Positions 1 through 8,493 are shown, counted from the stretch's first letter. The stretch: 64,000 nucleotides of DNA from an uncultured bacterium (GCA_937996235.1 CALKVK010000035.1:310001-374000); one strand, 5' to 3'. A program made the numbers and translations. Notes: generated from the sequence alone by a model not told the origin.

Positions 1-2
1 CG

Positions 3-962
3 TTCCTGACGACGCTCAGCGTGATCGCCACGCGCGGCTGCCACAACCGGTGCGAGTTCTGCTACCTCGCGACCGACGGGCTGCGCGTGCCCTACCAGAT
101 GCGCGACCCGGAGCAGGTCGTCGACGAGATCCGCGCGCACGGCGGACCGTACGCCGTCTTCACCGACAACAACCTCGGCTCGCGCCCCGAGTACCTGCGG
201 CGGCTCTGCCGCGCGCTGCGCCCGCTCGGGATCATCTGGAGCGCGGCCGTCACGATCGACGTCACCGACGACCCGTCGCTCGTGCGCGAGATGGCGCTCG
301 CGGGCTGCACCGGCGTGTTCGTCGGTTTCGAGTCGCTCACCGACGCCAACCTCGCCGACGCGCGCAAGCGCACGCCGAGCGCCGCCGACTACGCGCGGCG
401 CGTGCGCGTGCTGCACGACCACGGCATCCAGGTGAACGGCAGCTTCGTGCTGGGCTTCGACCACGACGGACCCGACTGCTTCGAGCGGCTGCTCGCGTGG
501 ATCGAGGAGACGCGCCTCGAGTCGGCGACGTTCCACATCCTCACGCCGTACCCCGGCACGCCGTTCTTCCGCCGCATGGAGGCGGAGGGCCGCATCCTGC
601 ACCGCGACTGGTCGCGCTACGACACCGCCCACGTGGTGTTCCGGCCGGCGCGCATGAGCGTCGAGCAGCTCGAGGCGGGCTACGCGTGGTGCTACGAGCG
701 CTTCGCGTCGTACGCGTCGATCTGGACGCGGCGCCCCGAGGACTGGCGCGCCGTCCCCGCGTACCTGGCGATGTCGCACCTCTACAAGCGCAGCAACCGC
801 CTCTGGGGCTTCCTCATTCGCCACCGGCTGACCGCCTCCGCGTGGCGTCCGCTCGTCGAGTGGACGCGCGCTCGCCACCTGCGCTTCCGCGAGCGGCTCG
901 CCGCGCGCGACACGCTCGCGGCACCGCGCCGCGCGCTCGCCCCGGCACCGGCGGGCGTGTGA
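3..962 (+). CDS. Radical SAM protein, C-terminal part (5' end outside window)
   Basis: The reading frame is open to the left window edge, so the start is not visible; about 319 residues remain. Near the visible start is the radical SAM cluster motif CHNRCEFC (CxxxCxxC), which binds the 4Fe-4S cluster that cleaves S-adenosylmethionine. It is followed by TIM-barrel-like segments such as GFESLTDANL and the late motif TPYPGTPFF, which is usual in the B12-binding radical SAM (HpnJ/BchE-like) group. In that group a cobalamin-binding domain precedes the barrel, and it would lie outside this window. The substrate cannot be told; methylation or a rearrangement on a lipid or cofactor is typical of the group. 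It converges on the histidine kinase gene with only a 10-bp gap. Confidence 0.85.
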   Translation, partial: FLTTLSVIATRGCHNRCEFCYLATDGLRVPYQMRDPEQVVDEIRAHGGPYAVFTDNNLGSRPEYLRRLCRALRPLGIIWSAAVTIDVTDDPSLVREMALAGCTGVFVGFESLTDANLADARKRTPSAADYARRVRVLHDHGIQVNGSFVLGFDHDGPDCFERLLAWIEETRLESATFHILTPYPGTPFFRRMEAEGRILHRDWSRYDTAHVVFRPARMSVEQLEAGYAWCYERFASYASIWTRRPEDWRAVPAYLAMSHLYKRSNRLWGFLIRHRLTASAWRPLVEWTRARHLRFRERLAARDTLAAPRRALAPAPAGV

Positions 963-972
963 CGCGGCGGTC

Positions 973-2640
973 TCAGGCGTCGGCGGTCAGGGCGGGTTCG
1001 GGAGCCGCGCGCGGCTCGGCCGGCAGCCGCACGGTGAACGTGGTGCCGCGGCCGGGTGCCGTCGTCACGTCGATGCGCCCGCCGTGCGCGCGCACGATCC
1101 AGTCGACGATCGCGAGGCCGATCCCCGCACCCTCGCGGGCGTCGTTCCCGCCGGACACGCGATAGAAGCGCTCGAAGAGGTGCGGCACGTGCTCGGGCGC
1201 GATGCCCGGCCCGTCGTCGGCGACCGACAGCACGGCGTCGCCGCCGGTGCGTGCGAGGCGCACGCGCACGGTGCTCCCGCGGGGCGCGTACTTCACCGCG
1301 TTCGCGACGAGGTTCTGCACGAGCGCCGCGAGCGCTGCGCCGTCGCCGCGCACGACCACGTCCTCGCACGCCGCGTCGAGCGCGACCCCGGCGTCCTCGG
1401 CGAGGGGCGCGAGCTCGTCCGTGACGACGTGCACCACGTCGCCGAACGCCACGGGCGCCGTGTCGCAGCGCCCCGACTCGGCGCGCGCGAGCGCCAGCAG
1501 GTTCTCGGTGAGGCCGCGCATGCGCTGCGCGATGCGGAGCTGCCGCTCGAGTCCCGCGCGGTACTCGTCGGGCGTGCGCGCGCGGCGCAGCAACAGCTCG
1601 ACGTTGCCGAGCAGCACCGAGAGCGGCGTGCGCAGCTCGTGGCTCGCGTCCGACGCGAAGCGGCGCTCGCGCGCGAGGGCGGCGTCGAGGCGTTCGAGCG
1701 CGCCGTTCAGCGTCTCGGCGAGACTCGCGAGCTCGCCGACCACGGCCTCGGGCGGCAGCCGCCGCTGCGGCTCGTCGGGCGTCAGCCGCGCGGCCTCCTC
1801 GGTCATGCGCCGGATCGGGCGCAGCACCACACGCGCGACCAGCAGCCCGCCGGCGACGGTCACGACCAGCGCGCCGCCCGCGACGAGCGCCAGGAACGTG
1901 CGCAGCTCCGCGAGCGCGGCGTCGCGCGGGCGCGCGTCGGCCGCGACCATCACCTGGAAGCGGCGCTCCGCGTCGGTGGCGGCGCCGCCCTCCTCGCCGT
2001 CCTCCGGCTCGTGCTCGACGCGCGCGCGGAACGAGTGCGTCACCATCTCGCACGGGATGCCGTCGGGCCCGGGTGCGAGCGCGTCGTAGCGATACGCGCC
2101 GTCCTCCCAGGGGCCGCGCGGGGCGAGGTGCTCGGGGCCGAGCGAGGGCGAGCGCACGCGGTACGCGCCCTCGACCTGCACGATCTCGGCGTAGCCGCCG
2201 CTGCCACGCTCGGCGTACTCCGGCAGCGCGCGCGCGGGCAGCTCGAACTCCGGTCCGTCGGCGTCGATCTCGAGGAGGCCCGCGAACGTGTCGGCGCGCA
2301 GGCGCAGGTCCTCGTGCAGGCGGCGGTGCGCCGCGCTCCGCTCGTGCGCCCACACCGTCGCGGTGATGCCGCCGATCACGAGCACGTCGAGCGCGACGAG
2401 CCCCGTGAGCAGCAGCGTGCGGAGGCTAGGAGCCTGTCCGAGAAACCCGTCGAGGATCGGCTTCGTCCAGGTGCGCCGGGCGTCGTGCCGCGCAGGCGAA
2501 GCCGCTGCCGAAGCATCATCGAGCCTGCGCGGTGCGGCGAAGGGCGTGCCTGGGCGGAGCAGCCGCCGCAGACCGGCGGGCGGCGTGGCTCGCTCACCGG
2601 TTCCGACGGGTTTCTCGGACAGGCTCCTACGACGCGGCAT
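973..2640 (-). CDS. Sensor histidine kinase with an in-frame element insertion at its N-terminus
   Basis: 555 residues. Visible parts: a transmembrane segment at about 74-95, a periplasmic sensor region (about 96-248), a second membrane segment (about 249-272), HAMP, then the H-box SDASHELRTPL with the phospho-accepting His334, an N-box (NLVANAVKYAP) and G-boxes (DDGPGIAPEH, GAGIGLAI). It would phosphorylate the regulator encoded just upstream; their genes overlap by 14 bp (ATG inside the regulator's last codons). Residues 5-71 come entirely from a 199-bp inverted-repeat element plus a duplicated TA. Removing those 67 codons restores MPRRSLRTLLLTGLVAL, a normal short cytoplasmic leader before the first membrane helix. 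The signal is unknown; the PepSY and secreted proteins of the same operon are likely partners. Confidence 0.92.
   Translation of the reverse strand: MPRRRSLSEKPVGTGERATPPAGLRRLLRPGTPFAAPRRLDDASAAASPARHDARRTWTKPILDGFLGQAPSLRTLLLTGLVALDVLVIGGITATVWAHERSAAHRRLHEDLRLRADTFAGLLEIDADGPEFELPARALPEYAERGSGGYAEIVQVEGAYRVRSPSLGPEHLAPRGPWEDGAYRYDALAPGPDGIPCEMVTHSFRARVEHEPEDGEEGGAATDAERRFQVMVAADARPRDAALAELRTFLALVAGGALVVTVAGGLLVARVVLRPIRRMTEEAARLTPDEPQRRLPPEAVVGELASLAETLNGALERLDAALARERRFASDASHELRTPLSVLLGNVELLLRRARTPDEYRAGLERQLRIAQRMRGLTENLLALARAESGRCDTAPVAFGDVVHVVTDELAPLAEDAGVALDAACEDVVVRGDGAALAALVQNLVANAVKYAPRGSTVRVRLARTGGDAVLSVADDGPGIAPEHVPHLFERFYRVSGGNDAREGAGIGLAIVDWIVRAHGGRIDVTTAPGRGTTFTVRLPAEPRAAPEPALTADA
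2429..2627. mobile_element. MITE-like element with 24-bp perfect inverted repeats and TA duplication
   Basis: The ends 2429-2452 (GGAGCCTGTCCGAGAAACCC...) and 2604-2627 are perfect inverted repeats of 24 bp. The element is 199 bp long and flanked on both sides by TA (2427-2428 and 2628-2629), the target duplication typical of IS630/Tc1-mariner transposition. There is no transposase inside, so it is a non-autonomous element. Insertion adds 201 bp (67 codons), so the kinase frame is kept, and the regulator's TAG stop is still formed at the junction. The family assignment rests on the TA duplication only. Confidence 0.85.
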
Positions 2641-3307
2641 CGTGAGAGAGCGCGTACCCGACCCCGCGCACCGTTCGTATCCACGCGCTGCCGTCGTGCT
2701 GCGCGAGCTTGCGGCGGATGCGCGAGAGCAGCACGTCGAGCACGTTGCTCGACGCGTCGTGCTCGTCGTCGTAGATGCGCTCGGCGAGCTCGCTGCGCGA
2801 GAAGACGCGCCCCGGCTCGCGCGCGAGCACGTGCACGATCTCGAACTCCTTCGGCGTCAGCTCGACGACGTCGCCCCCGAGCCGCACCTCGCGGCGCGCG
2901 GGATCGAGGGTGAGCTCCGCGTGGCGGATCACGGGCGCGCCCCCGCGCACGCCGCGCCGCACCATCACGCGCAGGCGTGCGAGCAGTTCCTCCCACGCGA
3001 ACGGCTTCACGACGTAGTCGTCGGCGCCGGCGTCGAGGCCGTCGACGCGGTCCTCGAGCGCGTCGCGTGCGGTCAGCACGAGCACCGGCGCCTCGCGCCC
3101 GCGCGCGCGCATCGAGCGCAGCAGCTCGACGCCGCTCCCGTCCGGCAGCATCACGTCGAGCACGACGGCGTCGTACTCGATCGTGGTGGCGCGCCAGAGC
3201 CCGTCCACCGCGCGCGTCTCGAGATCGACGGCGTAGCCCTCCTCGACGAGCCCTGCGCGCAGGATCTCGCCGAGATCGGGGTCGTCCTCGACCACGAGCA
3301 CGCGCAC
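2627..3307 (-). CDS. OmpR/PhoB-family response regulator
   Basis: 226 residues. The receiver domain has acidic residues near 8-9 (VEDD), the phosphorylation site Asp51 (VVLDVMLPDGSG), the T in VLVLTARD and the conserved Lys in DYVVKPF. A winged-helix DNA-binding domain fills residues 130-220 (ELTPKEFEIV, SNVLDVLLSRIRRKL, IRTVRGVGYAL). The start is GTG, 1 bp after the stop of the secreted-protein gene, so the four leftward genes form one transcription unit. The kinase ATG lies inside the last codons of this gene. Its stop codon TAG is partly built from the inserted element's junction; the pre-insertion sequence would also give TAG. Direct GTGAAC repeats upstream of the operon are a candidate binding site. 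Confidence 0.95.
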   Translation of the reverse strand: MRVLVVEDDPDLGEILRAGLVEEGYAVDLETRAVDGLWRATTIEYDAVVLDVMLPDGSGVELLRSMRARGREAPVLVLTARDALEDRVDGLDAGADDYVVKPFAWEELLARLRVMVRRGVRGGAPVIRHAELTLDPARREVRLGGDVVELTPKEFEIVHVLAREPGRVFSRSELAERIYDDEHDASSNVLDVLLSRIRRKLAQHDGSAWIRTVRGVGYALSHDAAS

Positions 3308-3308
3308 G

Positions 3309-4115
3309 TCAGCGCGTCCTGCGGCGCAGCGTGGACGCTCGCAGCACGAGGCTCTCGCCCGGCGCCCGCGCCTGCACGCGACCGAAGCCCTCGGCGTACC
3401 ACTCGGTCTCGGCCGAGCCGTCGGCGGTGTCGTTCACGTGCACGCGCAGGCCGCGCCGCGCGGCGCTCCGGCGTGCGCTGCCGCGCAGCGCCGCCTCGTC
3501 GGACTGCACGCGCGCGACCGAGACGAAGTGCGGCGCCACGTTCTCGGAGAGCCACGTGTCGCCGCGCTGCGGGGTCGCGGGCATGCGCAGCGACGGCGCC
3601 GCGGCCGATACCGCATCGACCGGATCGCCGGGCGCGACCTGGCCGACGACCCAGCCCCCCGGCTCGTTCGCGTCGTCGCCGCCGTCGTCGTCCGGATCGT
3701 CGTCCTCGATCTCGCCGAAGGTCCAGACGGAGCCGTCGCCGGCCTGTGCGAGGAACACCTGCTCGCGTGCGACGAGCTGCCCGGCGACGAACTTCGTCTC
3801 CTCCACCACGCGGCACTCGACGACCTCGTCGCCCCACGTGAACGTGCGCGTCTCGTTGAGGTGGCGCTCCACGATCACGACCGACTGGCGCCCGTCGCGT
3901 CCGCCGAAGACCTTCATCGCGCCGGGCACCACCGGCAGGAACGCGTTGTCGATCGCGAGCGGCGTCGGGAACGTCGGCGTGCCCACGGGAACCTCCGCGC
4001 GCGCGGACGCCGGGAGCCCGGCGGGCAGGAGCGCCAGCGCCGCGAGCGCCGCCGTCGCGGCGGTGCGGCGGAGTGCGCGATCCCTGCGGCTACTCGTCGT
4101 CGTGCTCGTCGTCAT
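3309..4115 (-). CDS. Secreted protein of unknown function in a two-component operon
   Basis: 268 residues with an N-terminal signal peptide (charged start, hydrophobic TAATAALAALALLPAGLPA, likely cleavage after ASARA). The mature part has no domain I recognise. It has a very acidic stretch at about 135-150 (EIEDDDPDDDGGDD) that could bind cations. The ATG at 4115 has a strong Shine-Dalgarno (AAGGAG, about 4122-4127) and lies inside the 3' end of the PepSY gene (26-bp overlap). Order PepSY - this gene - regulator - kinase suggests a periplasmic signal or substrate protein for the sensor. This is inferred from position only. Confidence 0.8.
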   Translation of the reverse strand: MTTSTTTSSRRDRALRRTAATAALAALALLPAGLPASARAEVPVGTPTFPTPLAIDNAFLPVVPGAMKVFGGRDGRQSVVIVERHLNETRTFTWGDEVVECRVVEETKFVAGQLVAREQVFLAQAGDGSVWTFGEIEDDDPDDDGGDDANEPGGWVVGQVAPGDPVDAVSAAAPSLRMPATPQRGDTWLSENVAPHFVSVARVQSDEAALRGSARRSAARRGLRVHVNDTADGSAETEWYAEGFGRVQARAPGESLVLRASTLRRRTR

Positions 4116-4746
4116 CGTCGTCTCCTTCGTCGTCGGCGTCCTCGTCGTCGTCGGGCACGACCCTGCCGGTCTTCGCGTCGAGCTCCAGTTCGCGGCGCAG
4201 CCCGCCCGCGACGTACTCGACGTCCCACGTCGTCGCGCCGTCCTCGGTCTCGAGCTCCACCTTCGTCACGGCGCCGCCCTGCGCGCGCACGCGCTCGAGC
4301 GCCTGCGCCAGCGTGACGCTCGCAGCCGCGACGCCCTTTGCCGCAGCGGCCGCCTCGGCGGTCTCGTCGTCGGGGCCGTCGTCGCGGTCGCCGGGCTCGT
4401 CGCCGTCGTCGTCGTCACCGGCGAGCACGCTGCCGTCGTGCGCGTCGATCCGCACCTCGTGCAGCACGCCGTCCGCGAGCACCTCGATCTCCCACGCGGC
4501 CACGGCGCGACCGTCGCGGAGCGCGGTGTCGAGCTCGATCTCGACGGCCGTCCCCGGGTGCGCGGCCAGCGCCTTCGCCACGGCGTCCTGCGGCGCGACG
4601 GCGTGGGCGCAGAGCGCCTCGAACACGCGCAGCGTGCGCGACGGATGCGGCGTCTGCGCCGCGTCCGCTCCGCGCACTCCCGCGAAGAGCGCGCCCGCGA
4701 TCCCCCATCCCACGAGCCCGAGTCCCGCCGCCCAGGTCCAGCGCAT
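4090..4746 (-). CDS. PepSY-domain protein, two repeats, acidic linker and tail
   Basis: 218 residues. The N-terminus has a membrane or signal segment (AAGLGLVGWGIAGALFAG). Two PepSY-like units follow, one near 48-105 (AVAKALAAHPGTAVEIELDT ... WEIEVLADG ... VRIDAHDGSVL) and one near 140-195 (ALERVRAQGGAVTKVELE ... WDVEYVAGG ... LELDAKTGRVV). They are separated by an Asp-rich linker, and the C-terminus is also strongly acidic (DDDEDADDEGDDDDDEHDDE). PepSY domains act in the periplasm as inhibitory or sensory modules. Genes of this kind often sit next to OmpR-type two-component systems, as here. It is the first gene of the leftward operon and ends inside the next gene. The acidic tracts hint at divalent cation binding, which is inference. 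Confidence 0.88.
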   Translation of the reverse strand: MRWTWAAGLGLVGWGIAGALFAGVRGADAAQTPHPSRTLRVFEALCAHAVAPQDAVAKALAAHPGTAVEIELDTALRDGRAVAAWEIEVLADGVLHEVRIDAHDGSVLAGDDDDGDEPGDRDDGPDDETAEAAAAAKGVAAASVTLAQALERVRAQGGAVTKVELETEDGATTWDVEYVAGGLRRELELDAKTGRVVPDDDEDADDEGDDDDDEHDDE

Positions 4747-4804
4747 CCCGCACCTCCTCCGCCGGGCAGTCCGCCGCGACGAGCGCGCAGCCTCGCGTGC
4801 GCGG

Positions 4805-4835
4805 GTGAACCGAACGTGAACGGTGCGTCGTTCAC
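4805..4835 (-). promoter_or_regulatory. Candidate response-regulator operator (GTGAAC repeats)
   Basis: Two direct GTGAAC hexamers at 4805-4810 and 4816-4821 are spaced exactly 11 bp apart, the usual periodicity of OmpR/PhoB-family sites. An inverted GTTCAC follows at 4830-4835. The site lies about 60-90 bp upstream of the PepSY start and in the divergent gap with the lipoprotein gene, so it could serve the leftward operon, the lipoprotein, or both. Confidence 0.45.
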
Positions 4836-4951
4836 CCCGTGCAGCGGCTCCCGATCCGGCGCGATCGTAGCGGATGGAGTCCCAGGAGGGTGTCACGGGT
4901 GACCCGCCGATGACCTGCGCCGCCGGAGATGCGCGCTCACGGGAGGTGGCG

Positions 4952-6982
4952 ATGCTGCGCGCGTGGGGCAACGGACTCGGTGCGGCGCTGGTGATCCTGA
5001 CGCTGACGGCATGCGCGAGCGACGCGCCGGAGCGTTCGCACGTGTCGTTTGCCGCGCGCGAGCGCATCGCCACGACCCGGTCGGCGGCGCGCGCGGAGGC
5101 CGCGCGACTGCGCGCCGAGCGCGTCGCGCTGCTGCGCACGGAGGCCGAGCGCGTTCTCGCGACGTTGCCGGAGGCGCCGGACGCGGCCGCTCGGCGCGCG
5201 ATCCTCGTGCGCGTCCGCGACCTCGCCCCGGAGGTGCTCGGCGACCTGCACCCCACTGCGCTCGCGGCGCTCGCACCCGACGTGCTGCGCGTCTACGACG
5301 TCGGCGCGGCGCTCGACGACGGCGGCGACGACGAGGGGCTCGTGCCCGAGCCGCTGCGCGACGCGCCGAACGCGCCGCTGCCGCGCGACGGTGCCTCCGC
5401 CTACCTCGCACGGCTTGTCGAGGGACTCCGCGCGGATCTCTCGACGCAACCGAACACGGAGCTCGCGGCGCGCGACGCGTTCGTGGACGCGACGGCCGCG
5501 GGCGTCGTCGCCGTGCTGCCGGCGGAGTCGTTCGCCGCGCTCGAGCGGGCGCTCGACCGGCGGGCCACGACGGGCGGCGGCGCCGTGCGCGTGCACGTCG
5601 CACTCGGCGCGCGCGAAGACGGACCGGCGTCGCCGGACGTGACGTGGACGACGGCGTCGTTCGCCGCGGCCCGCGCGGAGCTCGCCGCGCGCGGCGCCGT
5701 CGAGGAGCTCGCCCTCGACGTCCCGCACGGGCGGCGCCGGTCCGCGCTCCGCGGCGTGCAGCACAGCTACGTGAGCGACTTCGACGTGGCCGTCGACGTG
5801 GACGTCGCCATCGGCGACCCGCAGGTGGACACGCTGCTCGACGGCCTCGGCGTCTCCGCCGCGTACGGGCCGGACGGCGCGGGCGACGCCGCCGTCGCGC
5901 TCACCTTCGGCGAGTGCGCGGTCGCGCAGCCCATCCCGACGTTCACGACGTCGCCCTTCGCCGGCGCGGAGCCGGTGCGCATCCAGATCCCGGAACTCCG
6001 GGCCGCGCGCTTCAGGACGACGCGCGGCGCGGACGAAGGCGGCAGCGGCACGGCGCGTCTGCCGGACGGGCGCGCGCTCGTGGTGTCGGTCGAGCGGCTC
6101 GGCGGCGGCGCTCCGCGACCCGCGTGGAGTCGCGTGGCGCCCGGAGCGACGCCGGCGGCGCGCTTCGAGCATCCACTGCTCGAGAACGCACTCGCACTCG
6201 CTGCGGCGACGCATGCGGCGGGCGATCCGGGCGGCGCCGACGCGCTGCGTCAAGCGCTGCGCGCGGCGCCGCAGCCGGTCTGGGGACAGCGCGTGCGGCC
6301 CTCGGGCGACACCGCCGAAGGCGTGCTGTACCGCGTCCCGCTGCACGTGGACGCGGCCCGCGCACGAGCGGAGCTCGCGCGCGCCGGGCTCGGCGGCGCG
6401 CCCGGCTACGGGTTCGTGGACGTCGAGGGCGGCATGTTCACCGCGTGTGTCGGTGCGGACGACGCGGCCGCGGCGGTGCGCTGCCTGCTGCGGCTCGCGA
6501 GCGGCACGGCGCGGCCGGACGACGCCACGCTCACCTGCACGACGCCGCAGCCGCCGCGCACCACATACTGCGGCGACGACGCGGACGCCCGTGCCGATCC
6601 CCTGCGTGCCGCATGGCTGCACACGCTGTCGTTCGTGCAGGACTTCGACGTCGAGACCGCCGCGGGCGCGTGCGTCGCCGACCCGATCGTCGGCGTGCTC
6701 GCCGAGGGCACGACGGCGCGCGCGCAGCCGTGCCGGTCCGATCCGGACGCGTTCGACGTCGCGTTCACGACGGCGGTCGTGGAGCGGCCGCTGCCGCAGT
6801 TCGAGACGTCGCTCGGTGCCGGAGCGCCGGTGACGCTGCAGCTCCCGCGGGTGCGCATCGAGACGACGTGGCGCCGCGTCGCGTGCGCCGCGGGCGCAGA
6901 AGTGACCGTCGCCGCGAGCGACGCTGCGGACGCGCCGCGCTTCGTGCTGCGGCGCGCGCCGTCCGACGCGGCCGGGCGCTGA
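4952..6982 (+). CDS. Large lipoprotein with a duplicated C-terminal-type module
   Basis: 676 residues. I chose ATG 4952 because it follows GGGAGG and gives a compact lipoprotein signal with lipobox LTAC; an upstream ATG (4874) would add 26 unlikely residues. I recognise no named domain. Two segments resemble each other: about 269-385 (SYVSDFDV ... PIPTFTTSPFAGAEPVRIQI) and about 556-670 (SFVQDFDV ... PLPQFETSLGAGAPVTLQL). This indicates an internal duplication of a roughly 110-residue beta-rich unit. It is probably a surface or periplasmic structural protein. It is divergent from the PepSY operon and shares the gap holding the candidate operator. Confidence 0.8.
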   Translation: MLRAWGNGLGAALVILTLTACASDAPERSHVSFAARERIATTRSAARAEAARLRAERVALLRTEAERVLATLPEAPDAAARRAILVRVRDLAPEVLGDLHPTALAALAPDVLRVYDVGAALDDGGDDEGLVPEPLRDAPNAPLPRDGASAYLARLVEGLRADLSTQPNTELAARDAFVDATAAGVVAVLPAESFAALERALDRRATTGGGAVRVHVALGAREDGPASPDVTWTTASFAAARAELAARGAVEELALDVPHGRRRSALRGVQHSYVSDFDVAVDVDVAIGDPQVDTLLDGLGVSAAYGPDGAGDAAVALTFGECAVAQPIPTFTTSPFAGAEPVRIQIPELRAARFRTTRGADEGGSGTARLPDGRALVVSVERLGGGAPRPAWSRVAPGATPAARFEHPLLENALALAAATHAAGDPGGADALRQALRAAPQPVWGQRVRPSGDTAEGVLYRVPLHVDAARARAELARAGLGGAPGYGFVDVEGGMFTACVGADDAAAAVRCLLRLASGTARPDDATLTCTTPQPPRTTYCGDDADARADPLRAAWLHTLSFVQDFDVETAAGACVADPIVGVLAEGTTARAQPCRSDPDAFDVAFTTAVVERPLPQFETSLGAGAPVTLQLPRVRIETTWRRVACAAGAEVTVAASDAADAPRFVLRRAPSDAAGR

Positions 6983-6988
6983 CGGCGT

Positions 6989-7225
6989 GGCCCGACCTTC
7001 TCACGAGGACTCACGCACCTGAGCGGTCCAGAGCGCCGCGTGCTGCGTTGCCTCGGCTTCGCGACGCTACGGCGTCGCGATCGCCTCGGCGCCTTGCCCG
7101 CGACGCTCTGTCCTCGCTCAGGACGCTGCCCGGTGCGCGCTCCGTGCTCGCCGCATGCGGGCCGAGCCTGGATTGCGCCGACGCGGTCGTCACGAAGTGC
7201 GCGAGCCTCGTGAGAAGGCCGGGCC
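6989..7225. mobile_element. Second inverted-repeat (MITE-like) element, about 237 bp
   Basis: The left end 6989-7008 (GGCCCGACCTTCTCACGAGG) and the right end 7206-7225 are inverted repeats with one mismatch in 20 bp. Weaker matching continues inward to about 30 bp. No coding frame is apparent inside. It fills nearly the whole 278-bp gap between the lipoprotein and DinB-like genes. I see no clear target duplication, so it could be a degenerate transposon relic or a large palindromic intergenic element. Confidence 0.6.
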
Positions 7226-7260
7226 TAGACTCCGCGGCTCTCGTTCCATCAGGAGCCGCC

Positions 7261-7764
7261 ATGCCCCTCTCCCCCGCCGCCGCAGAGTTCCTCGCACGTC
7301 CCGGACGCGCGGGCGCCGTCGGCGCCCTGCTCGACGAGTACGCGCGCGCCGCCGACGACTTCTGCCGCGTCGTCGAGACGTTCGACCACGCCGCCTACAC
7401 GACCGAGCGGGCGTCCGCGGACCCGGACACGCGCTCCGTGCGCGCGATCTGCCTGCACGCGATCGGCGCGGCGCACCGCTACGCGGACTACGTGCTGAAG
7501 GCGCGGGGGCTCCCGTACGAGGAGCGCTGGCTGCCGCCGGCCGACGCCGCGCAGCGACCTGCGGACGTGCGCGGCGCGCTGCGTGCGTCGCTGCGCCACA
7601 CCGAGGACGTGCTCGACCCGCTCGACGGAGCCGACTACGCGACGATCCGCGCGCTGGAGCTGCAGGTCCGCTGGGGACCGCGCTACGACCCCGAGATGCT
7701 GATGGAGCACGCGATCGTGCACCTCTTGCGGCACCGGCGGCAGCTCGAGCGCTGGGAGCGCTGA
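7261..7764 (+). CDS. DinB-like four-helix protein
   Basis: 167 residues, mostly helical. It carries the histidine arrangement of the DinB/YfiT superfamily: a His in helix 2 (RAICLHAIGAAHRYADYV) and two in the last helix (MEHAIVHLLRHRRQLERW), which usually form a three-His metal site. Members include thiol-dependent S-transferases (bacillithiol or mycothiol type) and many uncharacterised enzymes. Nothing here fixes the substrate. It has its own start directly after the inverted-repeat element and converges on the zinc-ribbon gene with a 12-bp gap. Confidence 0.78.
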   Translation: MPLSPAAAEFLARPGRAGAVGALLDEYARAADDFCRVVETFDHAAYTTERASADPDTRSVRAICLHAIGAAHRYADYVLKARGLPYEERWLPPADAAQRPADVRGALRASLRHTEDVLDPLDGADYATIRALELQVRWGPRYDPEMLMEHAIVHLLRHRRQLERWER

Positions 7765-7776
7765 CGGCGCGCGCGG

Positions 7777-8376
7777 TCAGCGGGCCGCCGCGATGCCGAC
7801 GAGGGCGAGCGCGACGACGGCCACGGTGGCGAGGATCGCCACGACGACGAGACGCGTCGCCCAGGGCGGCGTCCCGGGCAGCTCGGCCTGCGCCGAGAGG
7901 GTGATGCGCGGGCGCGGTGCGGGGCCCGGTGCGGGCGCGTCCGCCGGACGCAGTTCGCCGACCACGCGGCGGACGGTGTCGGTGCGCTGCGCCTCGAGCG
8001 CCACCGCGACGCCGCCGTCACCGAGCCGCGCGGCCGCGGCGCTCCGTCCGTCGGCCGCGAGGGGCACGCCGACGACGTGCTCCATGCGCTCGATCACGCT
8101 GCGCACCTCGGGCGGCATGGCGGCCAGGTCGTCGTAGCGGACGCCGTTCACCTCGTAGTGCGTGCTCCCGCTCACGAGCACCTGCGCCGAGACGCTGCCC
8201 CTGAACGCCTCGCGCAGTCCCTCGAGCAGCGACTCCGCGCCGGGCGGCGGCATCCGCGCCGCCGGTGCGTCGTGCGTCGCGCCGCAGTAGGCGCACGTGA
8301 CCGTGCCGCCGCGCGCCGCGCCGAGCAGCGCGCCGCAGTTGCCGCACTTCCGCAGTCCGTCGGCGACGTCGGCCAC
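7777..8376 (-). CDS. Zinc-ribbon protein with C-terminal membrane anchor
   Basis: 199 residues. The N-terminus has two CxxC pairs (Cys11/14 and Cys28/31, CGNC and CAYC), a typical zinc ribbon. A central region of about 130 residues has no recognised domain. A single hydrophobic helix (about 172-195) lies at the very C-terminus, giving a tail-anchored layout with the ribbon in the cytoplasm. It is divergent from the YidC-like gene; no functional partner is evident. Confidence 0.75.
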   Translation of the reverse strand: MADVADGLRKCGNCGALLGAARGGTVTCAYCGATHDAPAARMPPPGAESLLEGLREAFRGSVSAQVLVSGSTHYEVNGVRYDDLAAMPPEVRSVIERMEHVVGVPLAADGRSAAAARLGDGGVAVALEAQRTDTVRRVVGELRPADAPAPGPAPRPRITLSAQAELPGTPPWATRLVVVAILATVAVVALALVGIAAAR

Positions 8377-8493
8377 GCAGGCTCATCGGCACCGGGCGCC
8401 GCCCGGCCGAAGCGTCCCGGCTCGCGCGGCAGACGGGGACGTCGCCGTCGCGCGCCGATCCAGAATCACCCGCCGCGGGCCGATCCATGCTGC

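Noticed and set aside
1084..2913. Long plus-strand open frame (609 codons) across the kinase and regulator genes
   Set aside because: It is antisense to two clearly real genes and lacks any recognisable motif; long frames on the opposite strand are expected at this GC content.
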